Assembly (NCBI RefSeq): GCF_002258785.1
Contig: NZ_NOYI01000003.1
Coordinates: forward strand, 372,001 to 436,000
Source: Rhodococcus sp. 06-235-1A
Lineage (GTDB): Bacteria > Actinomycetota > Actinomycetes > Mycobacteriales > Mycobacteriaceae
Reading direction: 5' to 3'
DNA length: 64,000 nucleotides
Within the stretch, counting starts at the first letter, position 1. Each line of letters starts with the position of its first letter. The translations under genes were made by a program, and so were the position numbers. Positions 28,014 to 36,325 of this stretch are shown one piece after another. The notes under the pieces are model-generated. The model had not been told where the DNA came from, made no database searches, and saw only the letters and a list, made by a program, of their open reading frames with translations.

Positions 28014-30683
28014 ATGGCAGGAAAGACCAGCACCTCCACGGCCAGGGCCGGATCCAGCGGATCCGGCTCTTCGCGCGCGTCCGGTACGGCTCGGAAGTCC
28101 GGGAGCGGCCGCACCGCACGTACCGTCACGACGCCGAAGAAGCCCACCGCGCCGCGCAATCCGGCCACCACTCGGGCGAACGCCGCGTCTCGCAAGTCGC
28201 CGGCGAGGGGTGCGTCGTCGCGCAGGCCTGCGGCCAAGAAGAAGTCACGCGGTGCCCTCGACGCCATCGGCCGCGGCATCTCGTCCACCTGGTCGATGGC
28301 CGCGCGCGGTGTCGGTGCCACGACCAGGACGGTCGGCAAGGCCGCCGACATCGAGCACGGCCACCGTCGGGACGGAATCGCCCTCGGGCTGATCGCCGTC
28401 AGCGTCGTGGTTGCCGCGAGCGTCTGGTTCAGCGCCGGGGGACCGCTCGGCGAGTGGATCGAGGTGGCCATCCGCGCCGTCATCGGTGAAGCCGGATACG
28501 TGATACCCGTGCTGGGTGTCGCGATCGCTGTCGTTCTGATGCGCTCCGAACCGCGTCCGGAGGTACGGCCACGACTCGTCCTCGGCTCGCTTCTTCTCGG
28601 ACTCCCGATCCTCGGCCTGTGGCACATGGCCACCGGCTCGCCGACCGACGCGCCGGGCCGGGCCGAGGGCGCGGGCTTCGTCGGTTACGTGGCAGGCGGT
28701 CCGATCGCCGACGGTCTCACCGTCTGGTTGGCGGTGCCGCTGCTGCTGCTCGCCGGCCTGTTCGGAGTGTTGCTTCTCACCGGCACCACCGTGCGCGACG
28801 TGCCGGACCGGATGCGTGCACTGTTCGGCACCGACAGTCGCGGCGACGAATACGAGGACTACGACCCGGCAGACTTCGGTTCCGAATTCGGAGACGAGGG
28901 CTACGGCGACTACGACTCCAACTTCGACGCCGACGGCTACCCGGTCCACGGCGGTGCCGACCCGTACGACAACTACCCGACCGAGGAGTACATCCCGGTC
29001 GCGAAACCGCCACGTGCCCGAAAGACCCCGGCCCCGGAAGCAGCCACCGAGGTCATCGCGCCTGCGGCCGCTGCACCTGCGCCCGCCGCACCCGAACGGC
29101 CCAAGCCCAAGCCGATCGTCAAGGCGGCCGAACCGAAGCCGGCGGCCGAGGACGACAAGATCGTCGTCGACCGCGTCGTCGATGGGGACTACACGCTTCC
29201 GTCGTTGTCGCTGCTCATAGACGGCGACCCGCCCAAGACCCGCAGCCAGGCCAACGACGCGATGATCGAGGCCATCTCCGAGGTGCTCGAGCAGTTCAAG
29301 ATCGACGCCGCGGTCACCGGTTTCACCCGAGGCCCCACGGTCACTCGCTACGAGGTGGAGCTCGGCCCCGGCGTCAAGGTCGAGAAGATCACCGCGCTCG
29401 CTCGCAACATCGCCTATGCAGTCGCGACCGACAACGTGCGTCTGCTCGCGCCAATTCCGGGCAAGTCCGCAGTCGGCATCGAGGTACCCAACTCGGACCG
29501 CGAGATGGTGCGACTCGCCGATGTGCTGACGGCACCGTCGACGCGCAAGGATCATCATCCGTTGGTCATCGGTCTCGGCAAGGACATCGAGGGCGACTTC
29601 GTCAGCGCGAACCTCGCCAAGATGCCGCACTTGCTGGTGGCCGGTTCCACCGGATCGGGTAAGTCCAGCTTCGTGAACTCGATGCTGGTGTCGTTGCTCG
29701 CGCGAGCGACACCGGACGAAGTCCGGATGATCCTGATCGACCCGAAGATGGTCGAGCTGACGCCGTACGAGGGTATTCCGCACCTCATCACCCCGATCAT
29801 CACGCAGCCGAAGAAGGCAGCTGCGGCTCTGGCGTGGCTCGTCGAGGAGATGGAGCAGCGTTACCAGGACATGCAGATCAACAAGGTCCGACACATCGAC
29901 GACTTCAACAAGAAGGTGCGCTCCGGCGAGATAACCGCACCGTTGGGCAGTGAACGCGTCTATCGGCCGTACCCGTACATCCTCGCGATCGTCGACGAGC
30001 TGGCCGACTTGATGATGACCGCTCCGCGCGACGTCGAAGAGGCGATCGTGCGGATCACGCAGAAGGCGCGCGCCGCCGGTATCCACCTCGTACTCGCCAC
30101 GCAGCGTCCTTCGGTCGACGTGGTCACCGGCTTGATCAAGACGAACGTGCCGTCGCGACTGGCCTTCGCCACGTCGTCACTGACGGACTCGCGGGTCATC
30201 CTGGATCAGCCGGGCGCAGAGAAGCTGATCGGCATGGGAGACGCACTGTTCCTGCCGATGGGTGCAGGTAAGCCGACGCGTCTGCAGGGTGCGTTCATCA
30301 CCGACGAGGAAATCGCTGTGGTCGTCGACTTCGCCAAGAACCAGGCCGAGCCCGAGTACAACGAGACCGTCACCGCAGCGAAGGTCTCGGACAAGAAGGA
30401 CGTCGATCCGGACATCGGCGATGACCTCGACGTGCTGTTGCAGGCAGTCGAGTTGGTGGTGACGAGTCAGTTCGGTTCGACGTCGATGCTGCAGCGCAAA
30501 CTACGAGTCGGATTCGCCAAGGCCGGGCGATTGATGGATCTGATGGAGAACCGCGGAGTGGTGGGCCCGAGTGAGGGGTCCAAGGCGCGTGAGGTGCTGG
30601 TCAAGCCGGACGAGCTCGACGGTCTGCTGTGGTCGATCAAGGGTGGCGACCCGGACGAGCAGCCTGCGTCGGACGAATTCTGA
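28014..30683 (+). CDS. ftsK: DNA translocase FtsK
   Basis: FtsK pumps DNA at the septum and activates dimer resolution during chromosome segregation. The 889 residues start with a basic Ser/Thr/Lys-rich segment (1-110). Four membrane helices follow (about 125-265), then an acidic Tyr/Asp linker and a Pro/Ala-rich part, and a RecA-like motor from about 420. Walker [11 protein letters not shown] is near 543-552 and Walker [11 protein letters not shown] near 660. The C-terminal gamma winged helix (about 800-870) contains [25 protein letters not shown] is 6 nt before the ATG. It is followed by a perfect inverted repeat that probably ends transcription. Confidence 0.97.
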   Translation: MAGKTSTSTARAGSSGSGSSRASGTARKSGSGRTARTVTTPKKPTAPRNPATTRANAASRKSPARGASSRRPAAKKKSRGALDAIGRGISSTWSMAARGVGATTRTVGKAADIEHGHRRDGIALGLIAVSVVVAASVWFSAGGPLGEWIEVAIRAVIGEAGYVIPVLGVAIAVVLMRSEPRPEVRPRLVLGSLLLGLPILGLWHMATGSPTDAPGRAEGAGFVGYVAGGPIADGLTVWLAVPLLLLAGLFGVLLLTGTTVRDVPDRMRALFGTDSRGDEYEDYDPADFGSEFGDEGYGDYDSNFDADGYPVHGGADPYDNYPTEEYIPVAKPPRARKTPAPEAATEVIAPAAAAPAPAAPERPKPKPIVKAAEPKPAAEDDKIVVDRVVDGDYTLPSLSLLIDGDPPKTRSQANDAMIEAISEVLEQFKIDAAVTGFTRGPTVTRYEVELGPGVKVEKITALARNIAYAVATDNVRLLAPIPGKSAVGIEVPNSDREMVRLADVLTAPSTRKDHHPLVIGLGKDIEGDFVSANLAKMPHLLVAGSTGSGKSSFVNSMLVSLLARATPDEVRMILIDPKMVELTPYEGIPHLITPIITQPKKAAAALAWLVEEMEQRYQDMQINKVRHIDDFNKKVRSGEITAPLGSERVYRPYPYILAIVDELADLMMTAPRDVEEAIVRITQKARAAGIHLVLATQRPSVDVVTGLIKTNVPSRLAFATSSLTDSRVILDQPGAEKLIGMGDALFLPMGAGKPTRLQGAFITDEEIAVVVDFAKNQAEPEYNETVTAAKVSDKKDVDPDIGDDLDVLLQAVELVVTSQFGSTSMLQRKLRVGFAKAGRLMDLMENRGVVGPSEGSKAREVLVKPDELDGLLWSIKGGDPDEQPASDEF

Positions 30684-30687
30684 GGCT

Positions 30688-30756
30688 CCCCGTTCGCGTG
30701 AATGGACCACTGCAGCCGTCTCGGCGGTGTGCAACGGTCCATTCACGCGAACGGGG
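30688..30756. terminator. Perfect 21-bp-arm inverted repeat between ftsK and the YciI gene
   Basis: The arm at 30688-30708 (CCCCGTTCGCGTGAATGGAC plus one C) is exactly complementary to 30736-30756. The 27-nt loop is itself partly self-complementary. It begins 5 bp after the ftsK stop, between convergent genes, so it can serve as a two-way terminator. Its arm length and lack of a T-tract also suit a dispersed REP/MITE-like element. Confidence 0.7.
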
Positions 30757-30774
30757 TCAGCGGGCGCTGGCCGA

Positions 30775-31059
30775 TCAGGACGTGAAGGTGCCCATGACGG
30801 GCGTCCACTCGTGGAAGGTCGCCGACTCGATGAGGTTCTCCACCGCGAACGGATCCTGGGCGAAGAGTGTCTCGACGGTGGCAGCATCCGGGCCGTCGAC
30901 CAGTAGCAGCGCTCCGCTGCCGTCGGCGTACGGACCGCTCGAGACCAGAGTCTTCTTCTCCAGCAGTTCGGCCAACCATGCTCGGTGGGACGCGCGATGG
31001 GTGTCGCGACCGTCGGTGGTGGTGGGGGAGTAGGTGTAGCTGACGGCGATCAGGGGCAT
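30775..31059 (-). CDS. YciI family protein
   Basis: A 94-residue dimeric ferredoxin-like YciI protein. The conserved His lies in RASHRAWLAELLEK (about residues 22-35), and SGPYADGSGALLLVDG and FAQDPFAVENLIES are family hallmarks. GGAAGAGAG precedes the ATG at 31059. It lies 42 bp downstream of argA in the same direction and may be co-transcribed. YciI proteins have a putative His-Asp active site, but their reactions are mostly unknown. Confidence 0.9.
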   Translation of the reverse strand: MPLIAVSYTYSPTTTDGRDTHRASHRAWLAELLEKKTLVSSGPYADGSGALLLVDGPDAATVETLFAQDPFAVENLIESATFHEWTPVMGTFTS

Positions 31060-31101
31060 GGAACTCTCTTCCGCATTCGAGGGGTGATGTCCAGAATTCT
31101 G

Positions 31102-31689
31102 TCAGAGGGACAGCAGCATTCGGGTGTTGCCCAGGGTGTTCGGCTTGACGTAGCTCAGGTCCAGGAATTCCGCCACGCCGGTGTCGTACGACCGACACAT
31201 CTCGGCGTACACCTCGGCTGTGACGGGGGTTCCGTCGATCTCGGCGAATCCGTGCCGGGCGAAGAAGTCCACCTCGAACGTCAGGACGAACACCTTCTGC
31301 AACGCCAGATCGCGCGCGACCTCGATGAGTTTGGCGACGATGAGGTGCCCGGCACCGTGCCCCTTCGCAGCGGGATCGACTGCCACTGTGCGCACCTCGC
31401 CGAGGTCGGCCCAGAGCACGTGCAGCGCGCCGCACCCGATGATCTCGCCGTCGCGCTCGGCGATCCAGAACTCCTGCACTGCCTCGTACAGCGTGACGAG
31501 GTTCTTCTCCAGCAGAATGCGGCCGGCATAGATGTCGATCAAGCGCTTGATTTCGGGAATGTCCGAGGTCTTGGCACGACGCACGACGAGGGTGCCGTCG
31601 TGTGTGGGACGGCGGTCCACGGGGTCGGAGTGCACGTCGGATTCGGGATCTGCGGTGTCGCGACTCGCCCGATTCGGCCCAGAAGTCAT
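31102..31689 (-). CDS. argA: Amino-acid N-acetyltransferase (N-acetylglutamate synthase)
   Basis: A 195-residue GNAT acetyltransferase of the short actinobacterial ArgA type (as in M. tuberculosis Rv2747), making N-acetylglutamate for arginine synthesis. The GNAT core includes VVRRAKTSDIPEIKRLID, GCGALHVLWADLGEVRTVAV and the acetyl-CoA loop KGHGAGHLIV (about residues 108-117). VLTFEVDFFARHGFAEI is typical of ArgA-like GNATs. The ATG at 31689 has TACTGT 7 nt upstream. The first 35 residues are polar and disordered. It is divergent from pgsA, matching mycobacterial order. Confidence 0.92.
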   Translation of the reverse strand: MTSGPNRASRDTADPESDVHSDPVDRRPTHDGTLVVRRAKTSDIPEIKRLIDIYAGRILLEKNLVTLYEAVQEFWIAERDGEIIGCGALHVLWADLGEVRTVAVDPAAKGHGAGHLIVAKLIEVARDLALQKVFVLTFEVDFFARHGFAEIDGTPVTAEVYAEMCRSYDTGVAEFLDLSYVKPNTLGNTRMLLSL

Positions 31690-31829
31690 GGGGTGAACAG
31701 TAGTCAGTACTTCAACCGATAAACTTTTCGTGTGTCGTTCAGTGAGCTGTGTCCCCGTCTCGGCGGGTCGATGCTGCGCGAAGGCGGCCACTCGGCCGGA
31801 TGCGTCGTCCGAGGCTCGCGAGTGCGCCG

Positions 31830-32522
31830 ATGACCGGGCCGGTAGCACCCGGTCAGGGTGTTCCGTCGAGCGGACGGCTTCCCGGCAGCGGTGCCTCCGG
31901 CGCGGGGAATGTCGCGCGCAGCAAGGACCTGCCACACGGTAACGCCACTCCCGGCGGACCGGACGAAGTGCCGTTGCTCAACGTCGCCAATGTCTTGACA
32001 GTGCTCCGAATCGCACTCGTTCCGGTATTTCTCGCCGCGCTCTTCGTCGGCGACGGCCACGACACCGGCTGGCGGCTGATAGCAACCGCGATCTTTGCCG
32101 CTGCCGCCATCACCGACCGGATCGACGGCCAGTTGGCTCGCAAATACGGTCTGGTGACGGATTTCGGGAAGATGGCCGACCCCATCGCAGACAAGGCCTT
32201 GATCGGTGCCGCGCTTGTCGGATTGTCGATGTTGGGGGACCTGTCGTGGTGGGTGACGGTAATCATCGGGGTTCGGGAGATCGGCATCACGATGGTGCGG
32301 TTCGCCGTCATACGGCACGGCGTCATTCCTGCCGGACGTGGCGGGAAGATCAAGACTCTGGTGCAGACGTTCGCGATCGGGGTGTATCTGTGCCCGCTTC
32401 CGACCGTGATCGATCCTGTTGCGATGGCGCTGATGGCTCTGGCTGTACTGCTGACCGTGTACACCGGTCTGGACTACGTGGTGCAGGCCGTCCGCCTGCG
32501 CCGAGGCGTGTCCTCCGCATGA
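31830..32522 (+). CDS. pgsA: CDP-diacylglycerol--glycerol-3-phosphate 3-phosphatidyltransferase
   Basis: A membrane CDP-alcohol phosphatidyltransferase in phosphatidylglycerol (and so cardiolipin) synthesis. The signature DGx2ARx8Gx3Dx3D is clear in DGQLARKYGLVTDFGKMADP, ending IAD (about residues 97-119). Several membrane helices flank it. The ATG at 31830 gives 230 residues with a low-complexity N-terminus; a GTG at 31749 would add 27 more. Neither has a good ribosome-binding site, so the start is uncertain. The ClgR gene follows after about 200 bp. PgsA3 is the matching mycobacterial paralogue by position. Confidence 0.92.
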   Translation: MTGPVAPGQGVPSSGRLPGSGASGAGNVARSKDLPHGNATPGGPDEVPLLNVANVLTVLRIALVPVFLAALFVGDGHDTGWRLIATAIFAAAAITDRIDGQLARKYGLVTDFGKMADPIADKALIGAALVGLSMLGDLSWWVTVIIGVREIGITMVRFAVIRHGVIPAGRGGKIKTLVQTFAIGVYLCPLPTVIDPVAMALMALAVLLTVYTGLDYVVQAVRLRRGVSSA

Positions 32523-32601
32523 ACTCGTCGGCGGGATACAGTCTTGGCAGCCGTGTCGTAGCTGCTTCGGCGCGTGTTCGAGTGAACTGGCATATAGGGT
32601 C

Positions 32602-32629
32602 GGGAACCAATCGGACCGACTGGGACGTT
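32602..32629 (+). promoter_or_regulatory. Possible ECF (SigE/SigH-type) promoter of clgR
   Basis: GGGAACC at 32602-32608 and CGTT at 32626-32629 are 17 bp apart, resembling the GGAAC...GTT promoters of actinobacterial ECF sigma factors. In mycobacteria clgR and the following psp genes are under SigE control, so this is expected. The spacing is at the upper end, so the call is tentative. Confidence 0.42.
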
Positions 32630-32720
32630 GAACATCGTGACGGCTCCGGACGAACGACAAATGAACGTTGCCGTCTCGGCGGCTCGGCCGTCGGCACGAA
32701 CACCAACGAGGAGGAGCGAG

Positions 32721-33062
32721 ATGGCGCTGCTATTGCGTGAAGCACTCGGTGACAGTTTGCGGCGTACTCGCGTCGCACAGAGCCGAACCCTGCGTGAAGT
32801 CTCGAACACCGCACGCGTGAGCCTCGGGTACCTCTCGGAGGTGGAACGTGGTCGCAAGGAGGCGTCGAGCGAGCTCCTCGCTGCGATCTGCGACGCTCTG
32901 GCCGTGCCGCTCGCAGACGTGATGAGCGATGTCAGCGTCACGCTGTCCGACGCATCGATCGCGGCCGCTCGGCCCGAGGACGCGGTTGTCGCGACTCGTA
33001 TCGACGGCGATACTCGCGTCGTGATTCCCGCACCTGCTGCCAGAGCTCTCGCTGCCGCCTAA
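32721..33062 (+). CDS. clgR: Transcriptional regulator ClgR
   Basis: ClgR is an XRE-type activator of the Clp protease genes and, in mycobacteria, of the psp envelope-stress genes. The 113-residue product has the helix-turn-helix in [32 protein letters not shown] sequence (about residues 20-47; recognition helix [12 protein letters not shown]). A strong GAGGAG lies just before the ATG at 32721. An in-frame ATG at 32628 would add 31 residues but coincides with a likely ECF -10. The C-terminus ends in Ala residues (ALAAA), like the Clp-degraded tail of other ClgR proteins. pspA follows after 135 bp. Confidence 0.93.
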   Translation: MALLLREALGDSLRRTRVAQSRTLREVSNTARVSLGYLSEVERGRKEASSELLAAICDALAVPLADVMSDVSVTLSDASIAAARPEDAVVATRIDGDTRVVIPAPAARALAAA

Positions 33063-33197
33063 GATCGGAAAAGTACTCGGTTTCCATTCCTGACCCACAC
33101 GACTTTCTCAGCACGGACAGGTTCATTTCGGTCACTGCGAGAGCAGCCGACCCGCACGCGGCCACCGCGGCGCAACAGATGGAGGCAGGACCACCCC

Positions 33198-34007
33198 ATG
33201 GCTAATCCTTTCGTCAAAGCCTGGAAATACATGATGGCGCTCTTCAATTCCAAGATCGACGAGAAGGCCGACCCCAAAGTTCAGATTCAGCAGGCGATCG
33301 AAGACGCACAGCGACAGCACCAGGCTCTGTCCCAGCAGGCTGCGTCCGTCATCGGTAATCAGCGTCAGCTCGAGATGAAGCTCAGCCGTCAGCTGGACGA
33401 GGTCGAGAAGCTCAACGCCAATGCTCGGCAAGCAGTGACGCTGGCCGATCAGGCCGCCACCGCGGGTGATATCGAAAAGGCCACGCAGTACACCAACGCA
33501 GCAGAGGCGTTCGCAGCCCAGCTCGTGACTGCCGAGCAGAGCGTCGAAGACCTCAAAGTTCTGCACGATCAGTCCTTGCAGGCGGCCACCCAGGCCAAGA
33601 AGGCCGTCGAGCAGAATGCCATGGCTCTGCAGTCGAAGGTCGCAGAGCGTACCAAGCTGCTCAGCCAGCTCGAGCAGGCGAAGATGCAGGAGAAGGTCAG
33701 CGAATCCCTGCGGTCGATGGACAGCACGCTGTCCGCGCCCGGCAACACCCCGAGCCTCGACGCTGTTCGCGACAAGATCGAACGTCGTTACGCCGACGCT
33801 CTCGGCTCCGCAGAGCTGGCTCAGAACACGGTCTCCGGCCGCATGATGGAGGTTCAGCAGGCTTCGGTGCAGATGGCGGGTCACAGCCGTCTCGAACAGA
33901 TTCGTGCATCGATGGCGGGCGATTCGCTGCCGTCGGGCAATGCCGCTGCCAAGCCCTCTATCGCCAAGTCCCCGGACGCCACCCCCGAGCCTCCGGCTCA
34001 GGCGTGA
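33198..34007 (+). CDS. pspA: Phage-shock protein A / 35-kDa antigen homologue
   Basis: PspA/IM30 proteins bind stressed membranes and assemble as coiled-coil oligomers (bacterial ESCRT-III-like). The 269 residues are almost all helical with long coiled coils (about 25-220). The conserved amphipathic N-terminus [20 protein letters not shown] is followed by [16 protein letters not shown]. The tail is low-complexity (Ala, Pro, Ser). It sits between clgR and pspM, as in M. tuberculosis (Rv2744c). A hairpin downstream may lower expression of pspM relative to pspA. Confidence 0.95.
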   Translation: MANPFVKAWKYMMALFNSKIDEKADPKVQIQQAIEDAQRQHQALSQQAASVIGNQRQLEMKLSRQLDEVEKLNANARQAVTLADQAATAGDIEKATQYTNAAEAFAAQLVTAEQSVEDLKVLHDQSLQAATQAKKAVEQNAMALQSKVAERTKLLSQLEQAKMQEKVSESLRSMDSTLSAPGNTPSLDAVRDKIERRYADALGSAELAQNTVSGRMMEVQQASVQMAGHSRLEQIRASMAGDSLPSGNAAAKPSIAKSPDATPEPPAQA

Positions 34008-34071
34008 CCGGCCGAACCAACAGCTCGAACGCCTGACACGCCCTCGACATGGGTACCAGAGAACACGAATT

Positions 34072-34097
34072 CGGCCGGCCGCGTAAGCGGCCGGCCG
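34072..34097. terminator. GC-rich hairpin between pspA and pspM (attenuator candidate)
   Basis: CGGCCGGCCGC (34072-34082) pairs perfectly with GCGGCCGGCCG (34087-34097) around a GTAA loop, followed by TTTCGTTC. The stem is 11 bp, all G:C. It lies 64 bp after the pspA stop. It would sit inside pspM if the ATG at 34049 were used, but just upstream if the GTG at 34118 is the true start. Partial termination would make PspA more abundant than PspM. Confidence 0.6.
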
Positions 34098-34117
34098 TTT
34101 CGTTCGATCGAGAATCC

Positions 34118-34918
34118 GTGACCTCTGCCGTGGCGGACCCGGGTGCGATGGTGCGGTCTCTCGCGGAGACCGCCCGTGGTGTCGGCACGTCGATACTCGA
34201 TGCTGCCGGACGCCGAAAAGACCCCCGTGCGAAGCATTTCAAGAAGATCCGCCGGGCCAGACGGCGCGGCATCAGGTTCGGTGCCGCCTCCACCACGACG
34301 GCGGTGGGTACCGCGGGAATGGCTGCACTGTCCGCCCCGGAGTGGACCCTGTTCGTCGGTGGCGGAGGTGCTGCCCTGATGGCCGTTCCGGCTGCATTCG
34401 CGATCACCCGGTTGCGGCGACTGCGATCGCAGCCGGTACCGGTGGGGATTCCGACCAAGCGGGTCCTGCCTCAGCGTGGATCGGCCGCGTACGAGTCGAT
34501 GGCCAGGCTGGCCGGAGCGGAGCAGGGTTTGTTCGAGCTCCTCGGGATCCTGGCGAGGTCCGAGACGATCGGTACCGACGACGTGGAGGAGATGATCGGC
34601 GTGGCCTCCGACGCGGCCCGAGGTCTCGAAGGCGTTGCCGTCGACATCGCGGCTCTGGAACGTGCCGGCGCGGCCAGTGCCGTCACTCGTGAACATCTGC
34701 TCGGTGGAATCGCCTCGGCTGCAGCCGATCTCGAGACCGGTGTCGAGCAGTACGAGCAGCTCGTCGCGGCCGCAGGACGCATGACCGGGCCGGCCGGATT
34801 CGGATCGACGACAGTGGTGGATTCGCACCGCCGTGAGCTGCTGTCGGCCACCGATCGATTGCAGGGGTGGGCGGAGGCGCTGACCGAAATCGACCGGATC
34901 CGGGCTCGCCACCGCTGA
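34118..34918 (+). CDS. pspM: Envelope-stress membrane protein PspM
   Basis: Homologue by position and make-up of Rv2743c (PspM), the membrane partner of PspA in the mycobacterial Psp system. A basic N-terminal part (KKIRRARRRG) precedes two close hydrophobic segments (GIRFGAASTTTAVGTAGMAAL and TLFVGGGGAALMAVPAAFAI; about residues 52-100). A helical, coiled-coil-like C-terminus follows. An ATG at 34049 would extend it by 23 residues encoded by a strong hairpin. I therefore prefer the GTG at 34118 (266 residues, near the mycobacterial length), though its ribosome-binding site is weak. Confidence 0.85.
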   Translation: MTSAVADPGAMVRSLAETARGVGTSILDAAGRRKDPRAKHFKKIRRARRRGIRFGAASTTTAVGTAGMAALSAPEWTLFVGGGGAALMAVPAAFAITRLRRLRSQPVPVGIPTKRVLPQRGSAAYESMARLAGAEQGLFELLGILARSETIGTDDVEEMIGVASDAARGLEGVAVDIAALERAGAASAVTREHLLGGIASAAADLETGVEQYEQLVAAAGRMTGPAGFGSTTVVDSHRRELLSATDRLQGWAEALTEIDRIRARHR

Positions 34919-35017
34919 GACAATTCAGGGTTCACCCCGATGTATTCGCGATGCTCCGATGCCAGGATCGAGGTACGCGACACGACACGGTGCGCGGCGA
35001 CACGGCAGGAGCATCAC

Positions 35018-35191
35018 ATGTTCTGGAAAGTTCTCGGGTTCATCGTTCTGATCTGGATTGCGCTCGCGCTTCTCGGCACGATCATCAAGGGTGTGTTCTG
35101 GCTCGTGGTAGCCGGTGCCATCGTGTTGGGACTCGTAAGGCTGTACAAAGCGATCTCGTCCGACAACGACCACCCTTCGCTCAAGTACTGA
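35018..35191 (+). CDS. Small two-helix membrane protein, possible psp accessory
   Basis: A 57-residue protein: two adjacent hydrophobic segments (VLGFIVLIWIALALLGTII, about 5-23, and FWLVVAGAIVLGLVRLY, about 27-43) and a polar tail. GGAG precedes the ATG at 35018; the frame extends upstream to 34940 but lacks a ribosome-binding site there. It lies 99 bp after pspM on the same strand, the place where mycobacteria carry another psp gene (Rv2742c/PspN), but it is not recognisably that protein. A role in membrane stress is inferred from position only. Confidence 0.72.
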   Translation: MFWKVLGFIVLIWIALALLGTIIKGVFWLVVAGAIVLGLVRLYKAISSDNDHPSLKY

Positions 35192-35204
35192 CTCGGCGGG
35201 CCGC

Positions 35205-36101
35205 TCAGGCGTCGGGCACGGAATTTCGTTCGACGAACACCCGAAGTGCCCCGGGCACACACTGGGCGACGACAGGCAATTCACCGACACGTTCACCGTC
35301 CGCGTACGCGACGATCCCGTCGCAGCGTAGGGCCACACGAGCCGAGGTGTAGGTATCGACCTCGGGGAGGTCGACGTGTGAGCCCCGATAGAGGGTCGGC
35401 GACATCCGGAGGAGACGAGTTCTGCTCACACCCCGTACGACGGTGACGTCGAGCAGGCCGTCGTCCACCCGTGCGGCAGGACAGATCGACATCCCCCCGC
35501 CGTAGCTGCGGCCGTTCCCGACGGCGATCAAGGTGGCATCTACCCGAAGCTCTGCATCGTCCAGTTCCACCACGTACGAGAGAGTTTCGAGCTGTGCCAA
35601 CCGAAGAACCATGGCCGCGTTGTACCGCAGGCGGCCGCCGAACCAACGAAGTTGGCTCGCTTTCTCGGTGACCAGTGAATCGAAACCACTGGACAGCACG
35701 GTCGCGAACCAGCGGTCACCGACCCTCCCCAGATCGATCGAGCGCGTGCGGTTGTCGGCGATGATGTCGGCCGCGCGGACAGGATCGCCCCGTGGCACGC
35801 CCAGGACGCGGGCCAGATCGTTCCCTGTTCCGGCAGGTACGACGCCCATCGGGATGTCTGTGCCGGCGAGCACCTGAATCACGAGATTGACCAACCCGTC
35901 GCCACCGACCGCGACCACCGCGTCCGTTCCGCTACCGACAGCCCTTTCCAGCAACGTCAACGCGTCTCCAGGGGTACGGCCCTCGATGGAAGTGACGTGC
36001 AGTTCGCGCTCGCGGAGACGGGCCACGGCGCGTCGTCCGGCGTGCGCCGCGCGCCCACCACCGGCCGTCGGATTGGTCAGGACCGTCACCGTTCGGGTCA
36101 T
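35205..36101 (-). CDS. Diacylglycerol/lipid kinase family protein
   Basis: A 298-residue lipid kinase of the DagK/YegS type. Residues 6-14 read TVLTNPTAGGG. The nucleotide loop is AVGGDGLVNLV (about 63-73; the usual GGDGT has Leu for Thr), followed by PAGTGNDLARVLG (about 88-100). C-terminal CPAARVDDGLLDV is also family-typical. It would phosphorylate diacylglycerol or a related lipid with ATP. GGAAG precedes the ATG. It is divergent from a TetR gene, with a 224-bp spacer holding direct repeats, so that regulator may control it. It converges on the small membrane gene. Confidence 0.92.
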   Translation of the reverse strand: MTRTVTVLTNPTAGGGRAAHAGRRAVARLRERELHVTSIEGRTPGDALTLLERAVGSGTDAVVAVGGDGLVNLVIQVLAGTDIPMGVVPAGTGNDLARVLGVPRGDPVRAADIIADNRTRSIDLGRVGDRWFATVLSSGFDSLVTEKASQLRWFGGRLRYNAAMVLRLAQLETLSYVVELDDAELRVDATLIAVGNGRSYGGGMSICPAARVDDGLLDVTVVRGVSRTRLLRMSPTLYRGSHVDLPEVDTYTSARVALRCDGIVAYADGERVGELPVVAQCVPGALRVFVERNSVPDA

Positions 36102-36243
36102 GGTCTTCCGGATTCGTCGGTCACCTCGATAAGCTTGCCAGGGTTGACGATTGCCGTGGTGGTGACCGACGCTATTGCTCCCCGACTGCCTCGGGCGTGG
36201 ATTGTCGGCGGCGCGCTCTCGGTGACTTCCCGGGCCGAATCTG

Positions 36244-36267
36244 ACTGTAACTGTGAGGTACTGTAAC
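36244..36267. promoter_or_regulatory. ACTGTAAC direct repeats, candidate TetR operator
   Basis: ACTGTAAC occurs at 36244-36251 and 36260-36267, 16 bp apart, with a related inverted GTACAGT at 36291-36297. They lie upstream of the TetR gene at 36326, in the spacer shared with the divergent lipid kinase gene. The repeats are seen; regulator binding is inferred. Confidence 0.45.
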
Positions 36268-36325
36268 GAACGAGTTTGTTTTCGCCTGCAGTACAGTCGT
36301 TTCGTCCGAATGCGAAGGGTGGCGC

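Noticed and set aside
28245..30086. A 613-codon open frame antisense to ftsK
   Set aside because: Composition is that of a high-GC shadow frame and ftsK motifs are unambiguous.
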